Assembly: GCA_964059195.1 (NCBI GenBank)
Contig: CAXKWD010000010.1
Coordinates: forward strand, 1,742,001 to 1,806,000
Source: Ectobius pallidus
Taxonomy: Eukaryota; Arthropoda; Insecta; Blattodea; Ectobiidae
Direction of reading: 5' to 3'
DNA length: 64,000 bases
Shown: positions 1 to 10,896 of the stretch, piece after piece
How positions within the stretch are numbered: the stretch's first letter is position 1
Layout of the letters: every line of letters starts with the position of its first letter
Notes under the pieces: model-generated
What the model was told of the DNA's origin: nothing
The model's input: only the letters and a program-made list of their open reading frames with translations
The model's database searches: none
Position numbers and translations under genes: made by a program

Positions 1-2
1 AA

Positions 3-1172
3 CACAGTTGTATTGATCTTATAAATACACTAAGAATTATTCTTGAACAGAGCAATGAATGGCAAACAGCTCTATACTTAACTTTTATAGATTTTGAAAG
101 AGCTTTCGACTCTGTAAACAGAAAGGCAATGTGGGACATTTTAATGGAATACGGTATCCCTGTAAAAATATTGAACTTGATAAACGAGATGTATAATGGC
201 TCTAGATGTCGAATCATTCATGAAGGAAAACTATCTGACCCTATTGAAGTAACAAACGGAGTGAAACAAGGCTGCATTCTTTCACCAACAATTTTTACAC
301 TAATGTTAGACGCAGTAATGAGAAGGACGTTAAGAAAAAGGAAACTAGGAATACAATGGGGACTAAAGGAAAGATTAGAGGATTTAGACTTTGCAGATGA
401 TATATGCCTCTTAGCTTCAAGATTTACAGATATGTCAACTAAGTTAAGGAGATTAGAGGAAGAAGCAAAAGCTGTTGGACTTAATATAAATATAAACAAG
501 ACTAAAGAAATGAGAATAAATGCAAAAGTAAATAGCAATTTAATGATAGCTGGAAAAGAAATTGAACAAATTGAATCCTTCACTTATTTAGGAAGCATAA
601 TTACAAAAGAAGGCGGATCAGATGAAGATATACAAAATAGAATTAAAAAAGCAAATGGGGCATTTATACAATTATATCCAGTTTGGAAATCTAAAAATAT
701 TTCCAAAAGAACAAAAATAAGGATTTTCAACACAAATGTAAAGTCCATTTTATTGTATGCATGTGAAACATGGAGAGTAACACAAGTAAACATACAAAGA
801 ATGCAGACCTTTGTAAATCGATGTTTGCGAAGGATCCTTCAAGTAAGATGGCCAGAAAGGATCTCAAATGAAGACCTATGGGAACAAACAAGACAGAAAC
901 CAATAGCCACACAAGTAAAAATTAGAAAATGGGGATGGATTGGCCATACACTCAGGAAAACAGAAGGAGCAATAGTAAAAGAGGCACTCGACTGGAACCC
1001 ACAAGGAGCCAGGCGTAGAGGACGCCCTAGGACAACATGGAGGAGGTCGATAGAAGAAGAAATTCTAAACGAAAACAAAACATGGAAAGAAGTCAAAGCG
1101 CTGGCGGCCCAGAGAGAAGGATGGAAGTGCTTCACAACTGCCCTATGTTCCAGAGGGAACGACAGGAACTAA
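3..1172 (+). CDS. RTE-like LINE reverse transcriptase, 3' portion, open from window edge
   Basis: The frame is open from base 3 to the TAA at 1170-1172 (about 389 codons); the first ATG is at 129, but coding similarity clearly starts before it, so the true start lies outside the window. Visible RT blocks are TFIDFERAFDSVN (first catalytic Asp, about 90-125), GVKQGCILSP (about 258-290) and DLDFADDICLL (catalytic FADD box, about 385-420). These are followed by a thumb/connection region (YLGSIIT) and the typical C-terminus WGWIGHTLRK ... ARRRGRPRTTWRR. The protein would copy the element RNA by target-primed reverse transcription. The C-terminal GRPRTTW block and the short tandem 3' tail fit the RTE group; the clade call is from memory of family features. 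No stop or frameshift is visible, so this copy may be young. Confidence 0.85.
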   Translation, partial: HSCIDLINTLRIILEQSNEWQTALYLTFIDFERAFDSVNRKAMWDILMEYGIPVKILNLINEMYNGSRCRIIHEGKLSDPIEVTNGVKQGCILSPTIFTLMLDAVMRRTLRKRKLGIQWGLKERLEDLDFADDICLLASRFTDMSTKLRRLEEEAKAVGLNININKTKEMRINAKVNSNLMIAGKEIEQIESFTYLGSIITKEGGSDEDIQNRIKKANGAFIQLYPVWKSKNISKRTKIRIFNTNVKSILLYACETWRVTQVNIQRMQTFVNRCLRRILQVRWPERISNEDLWEQTRQKPIATQVKIRKWGWIGHTLRKTEGAIVKEALDWNPQGARRRGRPRTTWRRSIEEEILNENKTWKEVKALAAQREGWKCFTTALCSRGNDRN

Positions 1173-1195
1173 GTCAAGTAAGTCAAGTCAAGTAT
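1170..1195 (+). repeat. Short tandem 3' tail of the RTE-like LINE
   Basis: Immediately after the stop, AAGTC/AAGT units repeat several times. RTE-type LINEs commonly end in short tandem repeats rather than poly(A), so this probably marks the 3' end of the element. The broken minus-strand LINE begins directly after it. Confidence 0.6.
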
Positions 1196-1197
1196 TC

Positions 1198-2335
1198 CAT
1201 TGTATAATATGACTGCTTCCTCTAACTTGATGATTATTGGACTTAATCCTATTATCATGCACAATGCTTCATTTGACGTGGTTCGGAAAGCTTTGGCAAT
1301 TCGTATGTTCATGAGTCTTTGCACCCTCTTGTACTTTGTCCGGTTGTACTGTCTTGTCAAAGCATCTATCCAAACTGGAGCTCCATACAGCAGTAGGGGT
1401 AGTATTGCTCCTTTGTAGATTGTTTTCAATGCTTGAGAGCCCAGTCCCCAGCGTATTTTCGCGGATTTAGCTAGAACATGAATTAGCTTGGAGCATCTTG
1501 CAGTGGCGTAATCTATGTGAGCATTGAAGTTAAATCTGGAATCTATGACTATACCGAGGTATTTCACTTGGTCTACTTGTTCAAGTTGCTTGTTGTTGAG
1601 ATAAATAGTCAGTTCCTTTTCGTCTTGCCGATTTTACTTGGTTATCATCATAACTCTGGACTTATTTTCATTAAAACATATTTTATTGTTTCTAGATCAT
1701 TTTTCAATTTTCTGCATTTCTATATTAACATAGTTTTCTACCTCATCTTTGCTTCTTCCTGCTGTCAGTAAGATGAAATCATCAGCGAAAGCCATAACTC
1801 TGGTATGCTTCGTATATTCTTGGTTGAGAAGTGAATTGTATTGTAAAATCCAAAAGACTGGTCCACAACAGGATCCTTGTGGGCATCCTCTGGTTACTAC
1901 ATTCTCCATTTGGATGTTGTTAGTTGACAGAACAGCAGATCGGTCATTAAAGTAGCTCTAGGTCAGAGTAAACAAGTTTTTAGGGCAGTTGAATTGTCTC
2001 AAGGCATTTAAGATTGCAGGCCACCATGCCGCATCAAAAGCTCCATTTACGTCCAGACTGACGAGGGCTATACTCTTCTTTTCTTTGAAATTCTTTTCAA
2101 CGAAATCCTTCAGTACCATAGCAGCATCAACGGTACTCCTCTGAGGTGTGAACCCATATTGATTATCATTCATAAGTCCATTTGAAAATACATGGTATGA
2201 TATCCTGTTTACTAGTAGTTTTTCGAGAACTTTCCCTGCGACATTTAGCAAGCTTATTGGTCGAAATTTTGAGACTTCACTGCTGTTTTCTTTGCCTGGT
2301 TTTAGTATCGGAATTATTTTCGCTTTTTTCTTCAT
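1198..2335 (-). pseudogene. R1-group (R1/LOA-like) LINE reverse transcriptase, broken
   Basis: Reading down the minus strand from 2335, the RT fingers and palm appear in order: IIPILKPGKENSSEVSKFRP, NQYGFTPQ, SLDVNGAFDAAWW (2335-1958). A frame change follows, then VTRGCPQGSCCGP and the catalytic FADD in VMAFADDFILL (1909-1697). After another break come MKYLGIVIDSRF, KTIYKGAILPLLLYGAPVW and KRVQRLMNIRIAKAF (1567-1169). The fragment lacks the N-terminal endonuclease and the RNase H region. It is a distant relative of the LINE dominating 53-64 kb, sharing GAFDAAWW and GCPQGSCCGP. At least two frameshifts make it non-functional. It ends where the RTE-like tail ends, so one element may have inserted into or beside the other. 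Confidence 0.85.
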
Positions 2336-2340
2336 TCTTA

Positions 2341-2878
2341 AATAAGTATCGCATTTAGAATGGGTTTTCTATTTTGTAGGTTATTGAACGTTATTCATAC
2401 AGAAATGTTAAAGTATGAAAGGTACTAGGGAAAATGCTCCATTTTTCGCAGTTTTTCGATTTTTTAAAATTTTTCAAAAATTTGAAGCGCCATATCTCGA
2501 TACGTATTTGGGTTTAGAAAAGTGTAATGAGTGCAAATAATAGGAAATGTTATGCTCTTTAACGTTTGTAATGGAGTGTTTTAGGCTAAAATGCATTGTT
2601 TAGGAATTATAAGGAAACACTGAAAAAAGCCCCAAAATTTCGGGGTTTTCCGGCTGCCCTGAAGTTCACACAGGGTTCTCGAATTGAAAATTTTGGATTC
2701 TACACCACAGAATACCCATATACAACATAATAAGAAATCATTAACTTCGGACCTTTTTCCAGGCAAAGTACCTGGTGACTGGACTATATATGATTTCTTA
2801 TCCGATTAATTCAAATATTAAAACAATGTCACCTTGTATAATTTGTCCTTCTAACAATTTCAAAAATTAATTAGTCTA
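2341..2878. other. No feature recognised
   Basis: AT-rich sequence between the R1-group fragment and the palindrome; only short unconvincing frames. Confidence 0.5.
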
Positions 2879-3064
2879 ATGCCGGTTGTCGACCAAGAGC
2901 TAAGCTAAGTTAGTTTAGCTTAACTCACATACAGTGCGGGATTTCATGTGTAGTTGTGCCGACAAAACTACATATGAAATCCGGCACTACTGTATATGAA
3001 ATCCCTCACTGTATGTGAGCTAAGCTAAGCTAAGTTAGCTTAACTCTTGGTCGACAACCGGCAT
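2879..3064. repeat. Foldback MITE-like palindrome (186 bp)
   Basis: The outer 21 bp (ATGCCGGTTGTCGACCAAGA and one more base) are exactly inverted at the right end. The arms continue through TAAGCTAAGTTAG-type repeats and a second inverted pair (ATTTCATGTGTAG against CTACATATGAAAT) around a short centre. There is no ORF. This is the structure of a non-autonomous foldback DNA transposon. No clear target duplication is visible, so the superfamily is unassigned. Confidence 0.75.
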
Positions 3065-5080
3065 AAAGGTACTGTAAGACTTCGTGAAGAATGTGTTTAT
3101 GATGATTTACAATAGCATATGAAACTAAATCAAATCACACTACTCAATATCCTTGCATGAAATTTGTTATAAAGACCGATCAATTTCGATATCAAGTTTG
3201 TTTCAGCAAAGTTCACTAAAACTTTAGGTTATGGAAGTTTCATCTATGCCTTCGGCTTAAAGGTACTAAACTTGAATAGTACCATGCGTAGGCTCGTTAC
3301 TTTTAGTTTTTATCCTGTTACGTGTATAAATAGGAAAATCGTACTTTTCTAAACTGTGTCCGTTATGTCGTATCTGTTGCATTTTTACTATTTATTCAAA
3401 GTTTTTAAGCGTAGAGAGAACAATTATCGACTGATATATTTATCTGATGTTTGACACAAAGGAAAGGAGGTTATTTTAAATAAATTTTATTTTTACATAA
3501 GAGTACTTCCATTGTACCTTCCATCCAATTATTAACATTTGTGCAGACTACTCTGATTTCCGTGAGAATAAGTACACGTGAGGTGTGTGTTATATTATTC
3601 AGTTATGTTTGCTGTGGATAATGGTGGCTTCAGCTGAGTGGCAATTTGCAAATGCCTCATTCAGAACGCCAGAGCTGTGGTGCAGTTTCTGCCATATTGG
3701 AAACATAATACCGCCTGTTGTTTCTCTGCGATCTGATAGTGTTTAATTAAACCCAGTTTCGATTTGCAAACACACCTGGTGTGAGGCTAGCAACCTCGTT
3801 TAGGAAATAGACTGCGTTTCCAAAACATGGGTTTCTGCCTGAATTTAACTAACTTGACTATATTAGCGTTCCTTCTAGTTCAGACTAAAACAAAGTTTTT
3901 ATGTGTATTCGTGGTTGTAAATTGATTGGCTTTTTGTGTCATTTTTTATTACAAGTCCATTCCAAATTAAATTCCGACAGTGATAAAATTGTTCGAACTA
4001 GCTTTTAGAAATTTACACAAAACTTTTCTTTGATCACTCTTCATTTGACTGTTGGCTTACTTTAATCTTGTTCTCCGTTAATTATTCCACCAAAATTGTG
4101 TGCCTACGTTCTATTTATTTAAAGTTTCTATTCATTCATCCCCCTTAATTTATATTTCTCTACGATCCTAGAAGTTTCAAAGTTGATTTGTTTCTGCAAA
4201 ACTCACTGTTATCCGCTGTCACAATTTTTAAGTTATTTTTAAGCTTTAAATACCTCATTTTTATAATGATATGACAATATCGGGCATGTCAATGTATAAC
4301 CAGAAAACTTAACACTTTCTGTTCTAACAAATTTGCTATTAATGACTAAATGAGGACGTGTCGCGTTCTGTACCAGAGTTTTTCGAAGATCAGATAACTT
4401 AAACTTACCTCTCTTTCATGCTATAGACCTATATATGAAATTACGTATGCCGGAATAAAAAAAGGTATAGCAGACACATTGAAATTCCGAAATTTTAAGC
4501 CCCTCAATACACCGGTGGTAAGAAGACGATGAGGAAGAAGGAGCACTTAAGAAAAAAGAGTTATAGCAAGTACAATTAACAAACTTCTTGTTTTTGTCTT
4601 TAAAATTGTGAGATAAAAGAGACAACGGTTTCATAGAACTACATTATATTTTTAATTGAAGTAACATTATTCCAAAGAATTTTAATCATTCCCGTAGCTT
4701 GCAACAAAATTTATACTTGTTTATTGACAATTTTTTCATTATAGAATTAGGCACGCGAAACTCGCCGAGTAGGGACGACATAATATACGTTTACCCACCC
4801 CACTCGATAGGAAAGAGTTGATGCCGTCTGGAATGAAAACAAACCGATCGACATGTCGTCGCCAGTGGTGGATTTGAAAGCCACTTTAAAAGTAACACCA
4901 TGCAATATATAACACAATAATAAATTAATAACTTATAATGGAGATAGTTGCATAGTAATCATTGTTCGTTTTTGACATGTTTTGAAAAGGGATGCTGACA
5001 ACTTTTAGTTTTCACTAGATTATAAATATCTGGTTGAATAACAACATTCGGCTATAATCTTATGGCACAGTAAATTAAAC
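3065..5080. other. No feature recognised
   Basis: Mostly AT-rich with no long frame, repeat or motif I can support. A slightly GC-richer patch near 4740-4880 is unassigned. Confidence 0.5.
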
Positions 5081-5172
5081 TGAGTCTGAATCAATGATCC
5101 TAATAAACACAAATTGAGTCGTGTCCCTTGCGTCTGTGCTTTCATCCAAAGCCAGAGAAAACCATTCCAACC
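5081..5172 (-). pseudogene. hAT-type transposase remnant (GTF2I-repeat/zinc-finger-like family)
   Basis: On the minus strand from 5172 the translation reads WLEWFSLALDESTDARDTTQ and then FVFIRIID. The FSLALDESTD segment carries the first catalytic Asp region of hAT transposases, including the domesticated GTF2IRD2/ZBED-like proteins. Flanking sequence has stops and frame changes, so this is a short fossil. The assignment rests on one motif. Confidence 0.5.
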
Positions 5173-5942
5173 ACCCTGTTAGCACAGTTATCAAGGGACA
5201 GACTTATTTGAACTGAATAATGTAACTGATGGGGACAAATATCTTGTGCAGCTATTATGAGGCATTCGGTCTTTTGGCCATTTTTACTTTCTTGCTCTTC
5301 TTGTTTCTCTCAAGTAGGCCTATCTCCAAAAGTTCTAGTTTGGACTATTGTCCTTTATCAAAAATTCTTATTTGAAGAAAAATGTGATAACTGTTTTTAG
5401 TAGTATCTCCTTATTGGAATCCCTTATTCGAATTTCTGTTACATACGGATATATCTAATATTTCAGAATAAGCTTAAAATTTTAATTATAAAAGAAAACC
5501 AAAGAAGTCCATTACGAAGGAAAATCTTATGTGAAAAACTCTCATCACTTTGTTCTACACTTAATACCCCAACAAAAGTTCCAACTCTTAGTACCAGTAT
5601 AATTATGCAGGTTGTGTAAAAAATCTATTCGTTAGAGCCGTTTAAAAAATCGAAAAAGAATGAAATGTTCTTCATGTCAAGTGGTCACAAAAGTAAGAGA
5701 AAGTCACCACAATCTTTGTGTCACATCCTCGGGAAATACTTAACTAAAAAAAAATCCTTTTCGTTTTCGAAATGGCCTGTTTATAGACATACAAACACAC
5801 ACACTCACACTCTGGATGAAAATGGTACTTTTGGATTCAAACCTTCACATCGAATTTCAGGATTGAACACAAGACTTCCTATAACATTGGTATCTATGAT
5901 AAGGGTAGAGAAAGTAAAAATGGATATATTGTTACGTTTCTT
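5173..5942. other. No feature recognised
   Basis: AT-rich. Degraded continuation of the hAT remnant is possible up to about 5260, but I cannot support it. Confidence 0.4.
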
Positions 5943-6225
5943 TACCACCTTATACTTCAATTAGGTAAATACTGGATCGGAGAGACGACCCCCGACAGAT
6001 AGATGACAAACCACAAACAGAGTTACACAGTTCTATTAGTGCTGAATCAAACAGCTGGCTCTAATCACATTACCCACACAAGCTTAAAGTACACAAGAGC
6101 GAAAAGTAGAGCAATAGAACACAAGCGCCGAAGAGTTTTTGGGACCGGAGTATGGCCTATGGTCGAGGGCTCTGGGGGCGGTGGAGGGCCAAAAACAAAA
6201 TGTTGTGTTACAGTGTGACAGTTTG
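5943..6225 (+). repeat. Diverged retroposon, related to the poly(A)-tailed copy near 16.1 kb
   Basis: The start (GTAAATACTGGATCGGAGAG, ACGACCCCC) matches GTGAATACCAGATCGGGGAT, ACGACCCC at about 16067. The end (GGGACCGGAGTATGGCCTAT ... GGAGGGCCAAAAA) matches the end of that copy just before its poly(A). Spacing is similar (about 240-280 bp), so the two are old copies of one short interspersed element. The short ORFs inside are not meaningful. Confidence 0.5.
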
Positions 6226-7559
6226 TATTTCTTGAAATAATTAATCAAAATGTTTTTGATCTAAACGTTGTGAACTAGTCAAGGTAAGTTTTTGTCCCTT
6301 AGGAATTATTCTTTAGTTTACGCTCTGAGTCGACGTGGATTAAAGTATGAATGGTAATTCTAACAGATGTATTTTTCAAGCATTATGAGCATAAGATTAA
6401 TCTTATTTTCTCTGATGGTTTATTGTTGCATATCGTTCTGCAAAAATTGGAAAGGAAAAACCCACCATCTATAATATTATATTTTCCTAAATTTAGATTA
6501 CATACGATCCTATATATAAATGGAATACCATACCAAGCCAGTTTTATATTTATGTAGATAAGTATCTGTTAAATTGTCCTGATCTATATGATATTATATC
6601 AGTTATCGTTCTGCAATGTTCAATTTCGGAGTTTTCTATTTTTTTATCTGATTTGTAACAAAACAGTCATAAAAATTATATTTAACTGGTGTACGTTATT
6701 ATGTTGTAAAATTATATTAAAAAGTAATAAAGCAATAATAGGGTATTTAACTAATATGGAATTTTCTAAGCCAATTAGACATAAAAATCCTAACATAATT
6801 TAATACAATATAAAATAAATTGTCAATAAAATGACTAAATAAAGTATTGCAGCTTCGCGAAGTCAGGAAAACGCTTTATTCGTTCCTTTTTCCCCAGCTG
6901 TCAATTTGACACGTTTATGGGTGTAGATAGTCGGTTAATATATTTTATTAGATGAGTCAGGTTTTTACGTTATTGCTGGTATTATATGGAAAAGAGTATT
7001 CCTCCGTATGGAATATTTTACCCGTCGCCTCAATCATTCCGATAGGTTTAGCGCTTGAAATTATTACCAATCAATTACTCGTAAACCATTCAAGATATAT
7101 TAAAGGTGATGCTTAATTTATAATAAAATCTAAATATTTCACTAAAACTATCTCGCTTGGAGCTTTTTCGGGTCACACAAAGAAAAAAATTGTCGCATAG
7201 GCTAGTGAAATTTGCTTCACCCTTCATAAATTTTGTATAATTGGCGATGTTCATGACACGAAATAAAAAATTAAAAATCATTTTGTGCTCACTTTTCTAA
7301 GGCTCTCTTTTAACCATCAGTAGGGTTGTTCTGTGAAGATTATTTCTGCACTAATTTCACAATAATCCGACCAAGGATTAATAAAATGTTACGAGTTAAA
7401 TCATAAGGTGTTTAAGGTGCGAGCGTGCCTATAGCTTAGCCAAAGGATGTGCTAAGACTTGAGCATCAGCACCAGTCGGTGAGTAGTGGAGAGATCAACT
7501 TTCCTCCTTTACAAGGGCGGGGAGCGAATTGCCGAGGCTTTAAGAGCATAGTAGCGGGC
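6226..7559. other. No feature recognised
   Basis: Strongly AT-rich, with a slightly GC-richer piece at about 7400-7560 that could belong to the adjoining LINE fragment. No supported gene. Confidence 0.4.
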
Positions 7560-7825
7560 TATGATCTAGGTCTCGCAAGTGGTTTCATCCCTTCGGGTCT
7601 CCCAGTCAATATTTTTGAGATATGTCTTTCCTCCCCCATTCGCATAACATGCCCAGCCCATTTCATCCTCCGTGATTTAATTACCCTTATTGCTTTCGGT
7701 GAAGAGTACAGGTTATGAAGTTAGTCATTAAGCATCTCTAGTCCCCGTTATCTTTCTTAAGTACGAATATTTTCCTAAGCACCATGTTTTCAAAAACTTC
7801 CCGAAGAGTAAGGGACCATAAAGAG
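7560..7825 (-). pseudogene. RTE-like LINE C-terminal fragment
   Basis: The plus strand carries CTTCGGGTCTCCCAGTCAAT, GCCCAGCCCATTTCATCCTC and CACCATGTTTTCAAAAACTT, the reverse complement of the cockroach-style RTE-like tail seen again at 13.7, 14.8, 16.3 and 31.9 kb. In those copies it encodes FENRVLRKIFG, IKSRRLKWAGHV and GRPEG. Several stops interrupt the frame. It is truncated at both ends and non-functional. Confidence 0.7.
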
Positions 7826-7943
7826 AAAAATCTATAATCTAAACTGAAATGATTGAATGAAGAAATTAAAGTAAACGGATGCTTAATATTTATATAGCCA
7901 CAATAAACTGTTACTAATTTTGGTTTAGTTTATACCTATTGAC

Positions 7944-8220
7944 AGATATATAAGCATTCATGAGCCACAGATTATTGTCTCTGTTGGACACTACATGAGA
8001 ATATTATAGGAGAAAAATTCCTCCTTCACTGGGACTTGAACCCAGGACCTTTGGCTATTCGCGCCAATGCTCTACCAACTGAGATAAGCCGGAGCTCAAT
8101 TCACAGCGCCAGATGAATTGAGCTCCGGCTTAGCTCAGTTGGTAGAGCATTGGCGCGAATAGCCAAAGGTCCTGGGTTCAAGTCCCAGTGCCGGAGGAAT
8201 TTTTCTCCTATAATATTCTC
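7944..8220. mobile_element. tRNA-bearing foldback element, copy 1 (14 bp target duplication)
   Basis: The element is flanked by a perfect 14 bp direct repeat, TTATACCTATTGAC, at 7930-7943 and 8221-8234. It begins with a leader of about 53 bp (AGATATATAAGCATTC ...), then has two nearly perfect inverted arms, 7997-8102 and 8115-8220, separated by 12 bp. Each arm carries a tRNA-like sequence, so two tRNA-like modules face each other with 5' ends toward the centre. It ends in TAATATTCTC. The same leader, arms and end occur at 48020-48392 with a different target duplication, which proves it is a mobile family. The duplication length suggests LINE- or Penelope-type target-primed insertion rather than a cut-and-paste transposase. 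Confidence 0.85.
8124..8196 (+). tRNA. tRNA-like module in foldback arm (Phe-GAA-like); probably not a working tRNA gene
   Basis: A full cloverleaf can be drawn. Acceptor TCCGGCT/TGCCGGA has a single T-T mismatch. The D arm is GCTC-AGTTGGTA-GAGC, the anticodon arm TTGGC-GCGAATA-GCCAA, the variable loop AGGTC and the T arm CTGGG-TTCAAGT-CCCAG. A box (TAGCTCAGTTGG) and B box (GGTTCAAGTCC) are good matches to RNA polymerase III promoters. Position 33 is C and position 37 is T, both unusual for a real tRNA, and a near-identical inverted copy lies at 8022-8093 with a damaged acceptor (GAAGGAGG). Context marks it as a tRNA-derived transposon part. Confidence 0.45.
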
Positions 8221-8234
8221 TTATACCTATTGAC

Positions 8235-9000
8235 TATCTTCCTTTGCAGTGAATAGTATTATGCCGATTGATTTATATCCCGTAAAATGATCTCCTATAT
8301 TCAGATAACCCCAGATGTTTTAAATGTATACACTATTCTCCATATAAATAACTATTTTTCGGTTTCCACCAGTTGCCTTTTATCGTAAAGTTGTATTGGC
8401 AGGAGAATTTTACATTTTCGTTCTAGATATGGAAAGTTTGTTCTGGATTAGGCCGAGGAGTGGAGGAACGTGACTTTCTCTTGTTGCCAGGAGGCGATGG
8501 AGAGGAACTCTGTGAGTTAGCGCTTCATGCTTATATAGCGGTGTTAGTTCCGAGACAACACGCTAGTCGCTGCACAACATTATGGACACTTGCACGCCTG
8601 TACTACCTGTTTAATGATACGTCCGCTATTATGCTATTTGACGAATAATGGACTCGATTTATTTCAATTTTCAATCACTATTAAAATGTCAAGGAACTAT
8701 AGAACACATTATACAGTTCTTACGATTCCTGCTCAATCATGCCACGGCTAAGGAATATAGCTTCGCATTAAAATTAATAATAATATCCAATAATATTATA
8801 AAATTATTTATCTATCTTTTTGTTCGATCAAACTACATGGTATAATACGCTTATTACATGTGGCATATGTGTGATATCCATTATGATGTAGAATACATGA
8901 TAACACTTTACTGGTGTTGATCATTGTTGTACACGGAATAATATTCAAGCCTGCAATGTAGAAATTCAATCTGCACAATAAACAACCTCTATTTAAAATA
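8235..9000. other. No feature recognised
   Basis: AT-rich, with a somewhat GC-richer patch at 8450-8640 containing a short ORF without recognisable motifs. Confidence 0.4.
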
Positions 9001-9543
9001 AACTCCTTTCAAGATAAAATGGAGAAGGAAATAGCAAGGAGGATCTCTCTTACCTGGAAAGCATTTTGGGGTCTTAAGTTCATACTCTTAGGCAAACCAC
9101 TAAGCAGACGAATTAAATTCCACGTGCTAGAAACCTGTGTCTACCCTGTATTACTCTATGGGTGTCAGACATGGTCACTAACAGCAAGACTGACGAACAA
9201 AATACAAATATGCCAAAGAAAGATGCTACGCAAAGTCTTGGGAGTATCACTGAAGGACAGAATCCCAAATAAAACATTAAACCAGCTAGCACAGGCAAAA
9301 GATGTGTCAAAATTAGCCACAAGACTGAAATGGAAATGGGGAGGCCACGTGGCGAGTCTATAGGACAATAGATGGACTTACAAGGCCACCATGTGGGACC
9401 CCCATGTAGGACAACGACTAGCAGGAAGGCCGAGACTGAGATGGACAGACCTCTTCAAAGAGCAAGCAGGGAAGCAGTGGTCACGAGTAGCGAGAGGAAG
9501 AAACGTCTGGAAATCCCTAGAGGCACATCTATATAATGAATAG
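9001..9543 (+). pseudogene. RTE-like LINE C-terminus with one in-frame stop
   Basis: One frame runs from the truncation point to the TAG at 9541, with a single internal TAG at 9361-9363. Before that stop: MEKEIARRISLTWKAFW, YPVLLYGCQTWSL, ICQRKMLRKVLGVS and LKWKWGGHVASL. After it: DNRWTYKATMWDPHVG, RLAGRPRLRWTDLFKEQAGK and WSRVARGRNVWKSLE. This is the thumb and C-terminal part of an RTE-group RT, distinct in sequence from the other RTE-like families in the window. The catalytic palm is missing (5' truncation), which is usual for LINE copies. Only one nonsense change suggests a fairly recent insertion. Confidence 0.8.
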
Positions 9544-9760
9544 ATAGTGAAAACCTAGTGTAAAACTGTAACAGTGTTCCTACCCAAGAGTGACTAAATA
9601 GTGTACCACAGCACAATCAGTTAAAAGGTGGCATTATGTATGAACAACACCTAACGTGGAGTAGCTCACCACGTTAGTGTAAATGAGCTTTCCCTATTCG
9701 ATAGGAGGCCTTTGCCCTTCACGGAACATTATGGCTATTTTCATTCATTCATTCATTTAA
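9544..9760 (+). repeat. 3' UTR and (ATTC)n tail of the RTE-like LINE
   Basis: Sequence after the stop ends in CCTATTCGATAGGAGGCCTT ... TTTCATTCATTCATTCATTT. The CGATAGGAGGCCTTTGCCC block is a known type of RTE 3' UTR motif in insects (from memory). The ATTC repeats are the expected short tandem tail. Confidence 0.55.
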
Positions 9761-10195
9761 AATAAAACTTATTTTATTCGTGTTATTATTAAATTGAGTT
9801 CATTTCATGTGTTTTAATGTGCTTTGCTTTGAGGTTAAAACGCCAAGCTGCCTGCACACCGTCACCGGCCACAAAAGATGAGAACTTAGTAATAGCTGCT
9901 CGCCGAGTTCATCCGAATCATTTGTTTGATGGATTACATGATATTAAAATCTTAAAACTTATACATTTAATTATGGTCAAACAAAAACAGTTGTATGCAA
10001 TTTGCCTATTAGACACTGTAGTTAAGATACTCGTATGAAAATTATGAAACAGGCTTATTTGCATAGCGTAGTGATATTTTCATAGTCTATCTTATTTTTA
10101 AACATTTCAAAATTACTGTAATGTTTTATTAACTGTCCTCACTTTTCACATTTTCAAGTTCCTTAATGTATATTTTCTCCATTAGAGTATTTTGA
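9761..10195. other. No feature recognised
   Basis: AT-rich; a 73-codon ORF starting at 9817 has no recognisable motif. Confidence 0.4.
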
Positions 10196-10376
10196 AAGGA
10201 AGACAAGCCCTAATAACTATAATTCCACAAGGTAAAATAACCATATTCGGCATTTGCCTTTACGACTGGGAAAACCGTGAAAAAAACTCATGTCAAATTG
10301 GCCGGCCCCGGGATTTGAACATGGGACCTCCCGAATGTGAGTCCAAGACGTTACCATCTCCCCACATCGCTCGGTT
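10196..10376 (-). repeat. tRNA-derived SINE
   Basis: The minus strand starts AACCGAGCGATGTGGGGAGA and continues with GGACTCACATTCGGGAGGTC, then a B box in GTTCAAATCCC and CGGGGCCGGCC. The body follows: GAGTTTTTTCACGGTTTTCC, AAAGGCAAATGCCGAATATG. This tRNA-like head plus CACGGTTTTCCC body is characteristic of common insect SINEs. Transcription would be by RNA polymerase III and mobilisation by a LINE. The 5' end at about 10376 is clear; the 3' end is approximate. Confidence 0.75.
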
Positions 10377-10389
10377 AAAAAAAGAAATA

Positions 10390-10450
10390 TATCTATGTAT
10401 ATATATATAGATATATATTTATATTTATTTATTTATTTATTTATTTATTT
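10390..10450. repeat. Low-complexity TATA/TATTTA run
   Basis: Alternating TA units followed by tandem TTTA/TATT units. Confidence 0.8.
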
Positions 10451-10601
10451 TTGCTGAGGTTACTTAGAAGAAGAAGGAAGAAGAAGTGCATTTTATTGAT
10501 ATTTTAAAGAACTTAGAAGTTTCAGTGATTTTAATCAACAATAACGCCTTTATTAAAACAGCTTCGGTCTTTCTAAATGCGATACCACTAAATAAGATGC
10601 A

Positions 10602-10627
10602 CTGATGATGGTTGTATGAAACCGAAA
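10602..10627 (+). other. Hammerhead-core-like motif, Penelope-type 3' end
   Basis: CTGATGA is followed by a small GGTT-GTATGA-AACC stem-loop and then GAAA, exactly the order of the conserved boxes and stem II of a hammerhead ribozyme. Penelope-like elements are known to carry such motifs in their terminal repeats. A stem III with a cleavage triplet is not obvious, so activity is doubtful. Flanking sequence looks like a truncated Penelope-type tail. Confidence 0.4.
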
Positions 10628-10665
10628 GTTCTATACAAAATAAATTATAAACGTTGAGATTAAGG

Positions 10666-10844
10666 TATTTCCTTACTCACCCAATTGCAATAGACAATTC
10701 CTAAGCAAGATAAACGAATATTATCTACTTTATGGCACCCGGACGTTCATTGCCGCGCTTACCTGTACCCGCCATTCAACCATGTTCTGTGCTAACTCCA
10801 TCCAGTCATCCCTCGCAAATCCTACTATTCTTTATTCTATTCTA
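10666..10844 (-). pseudogene. RTE-like LINE, 3' piece of a copy split by nested transposons
   Basis: Similar to 14603-14770 (shared CATTGCCGCGCTTACCTG, ATCCCTCGCAAATCC and the start CAATAGACAATTCCTAAGCA). It holds the very C-terminus and 3' UTR of an RTE-like LINE on the minus strand. The other piece lies at 13676-14250. Joining them across 10845-13673 restores the order of the intact relatives, so the nested elements inserted here. Confidence 0.75.
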
Positions 10845-10896
10845 CAGTGCCTTTTTTTTTTACTCGTGGCCGGGCGGTCGGCTGGAGGTACAAGTA

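Noticed and set aside
8022..8196. A pair of genuine tRNA genes
   Set aside because: They are parts of a mobile foldback element with target duplications and have atypical positions 33 and 37; the second element carries further damaged versions.
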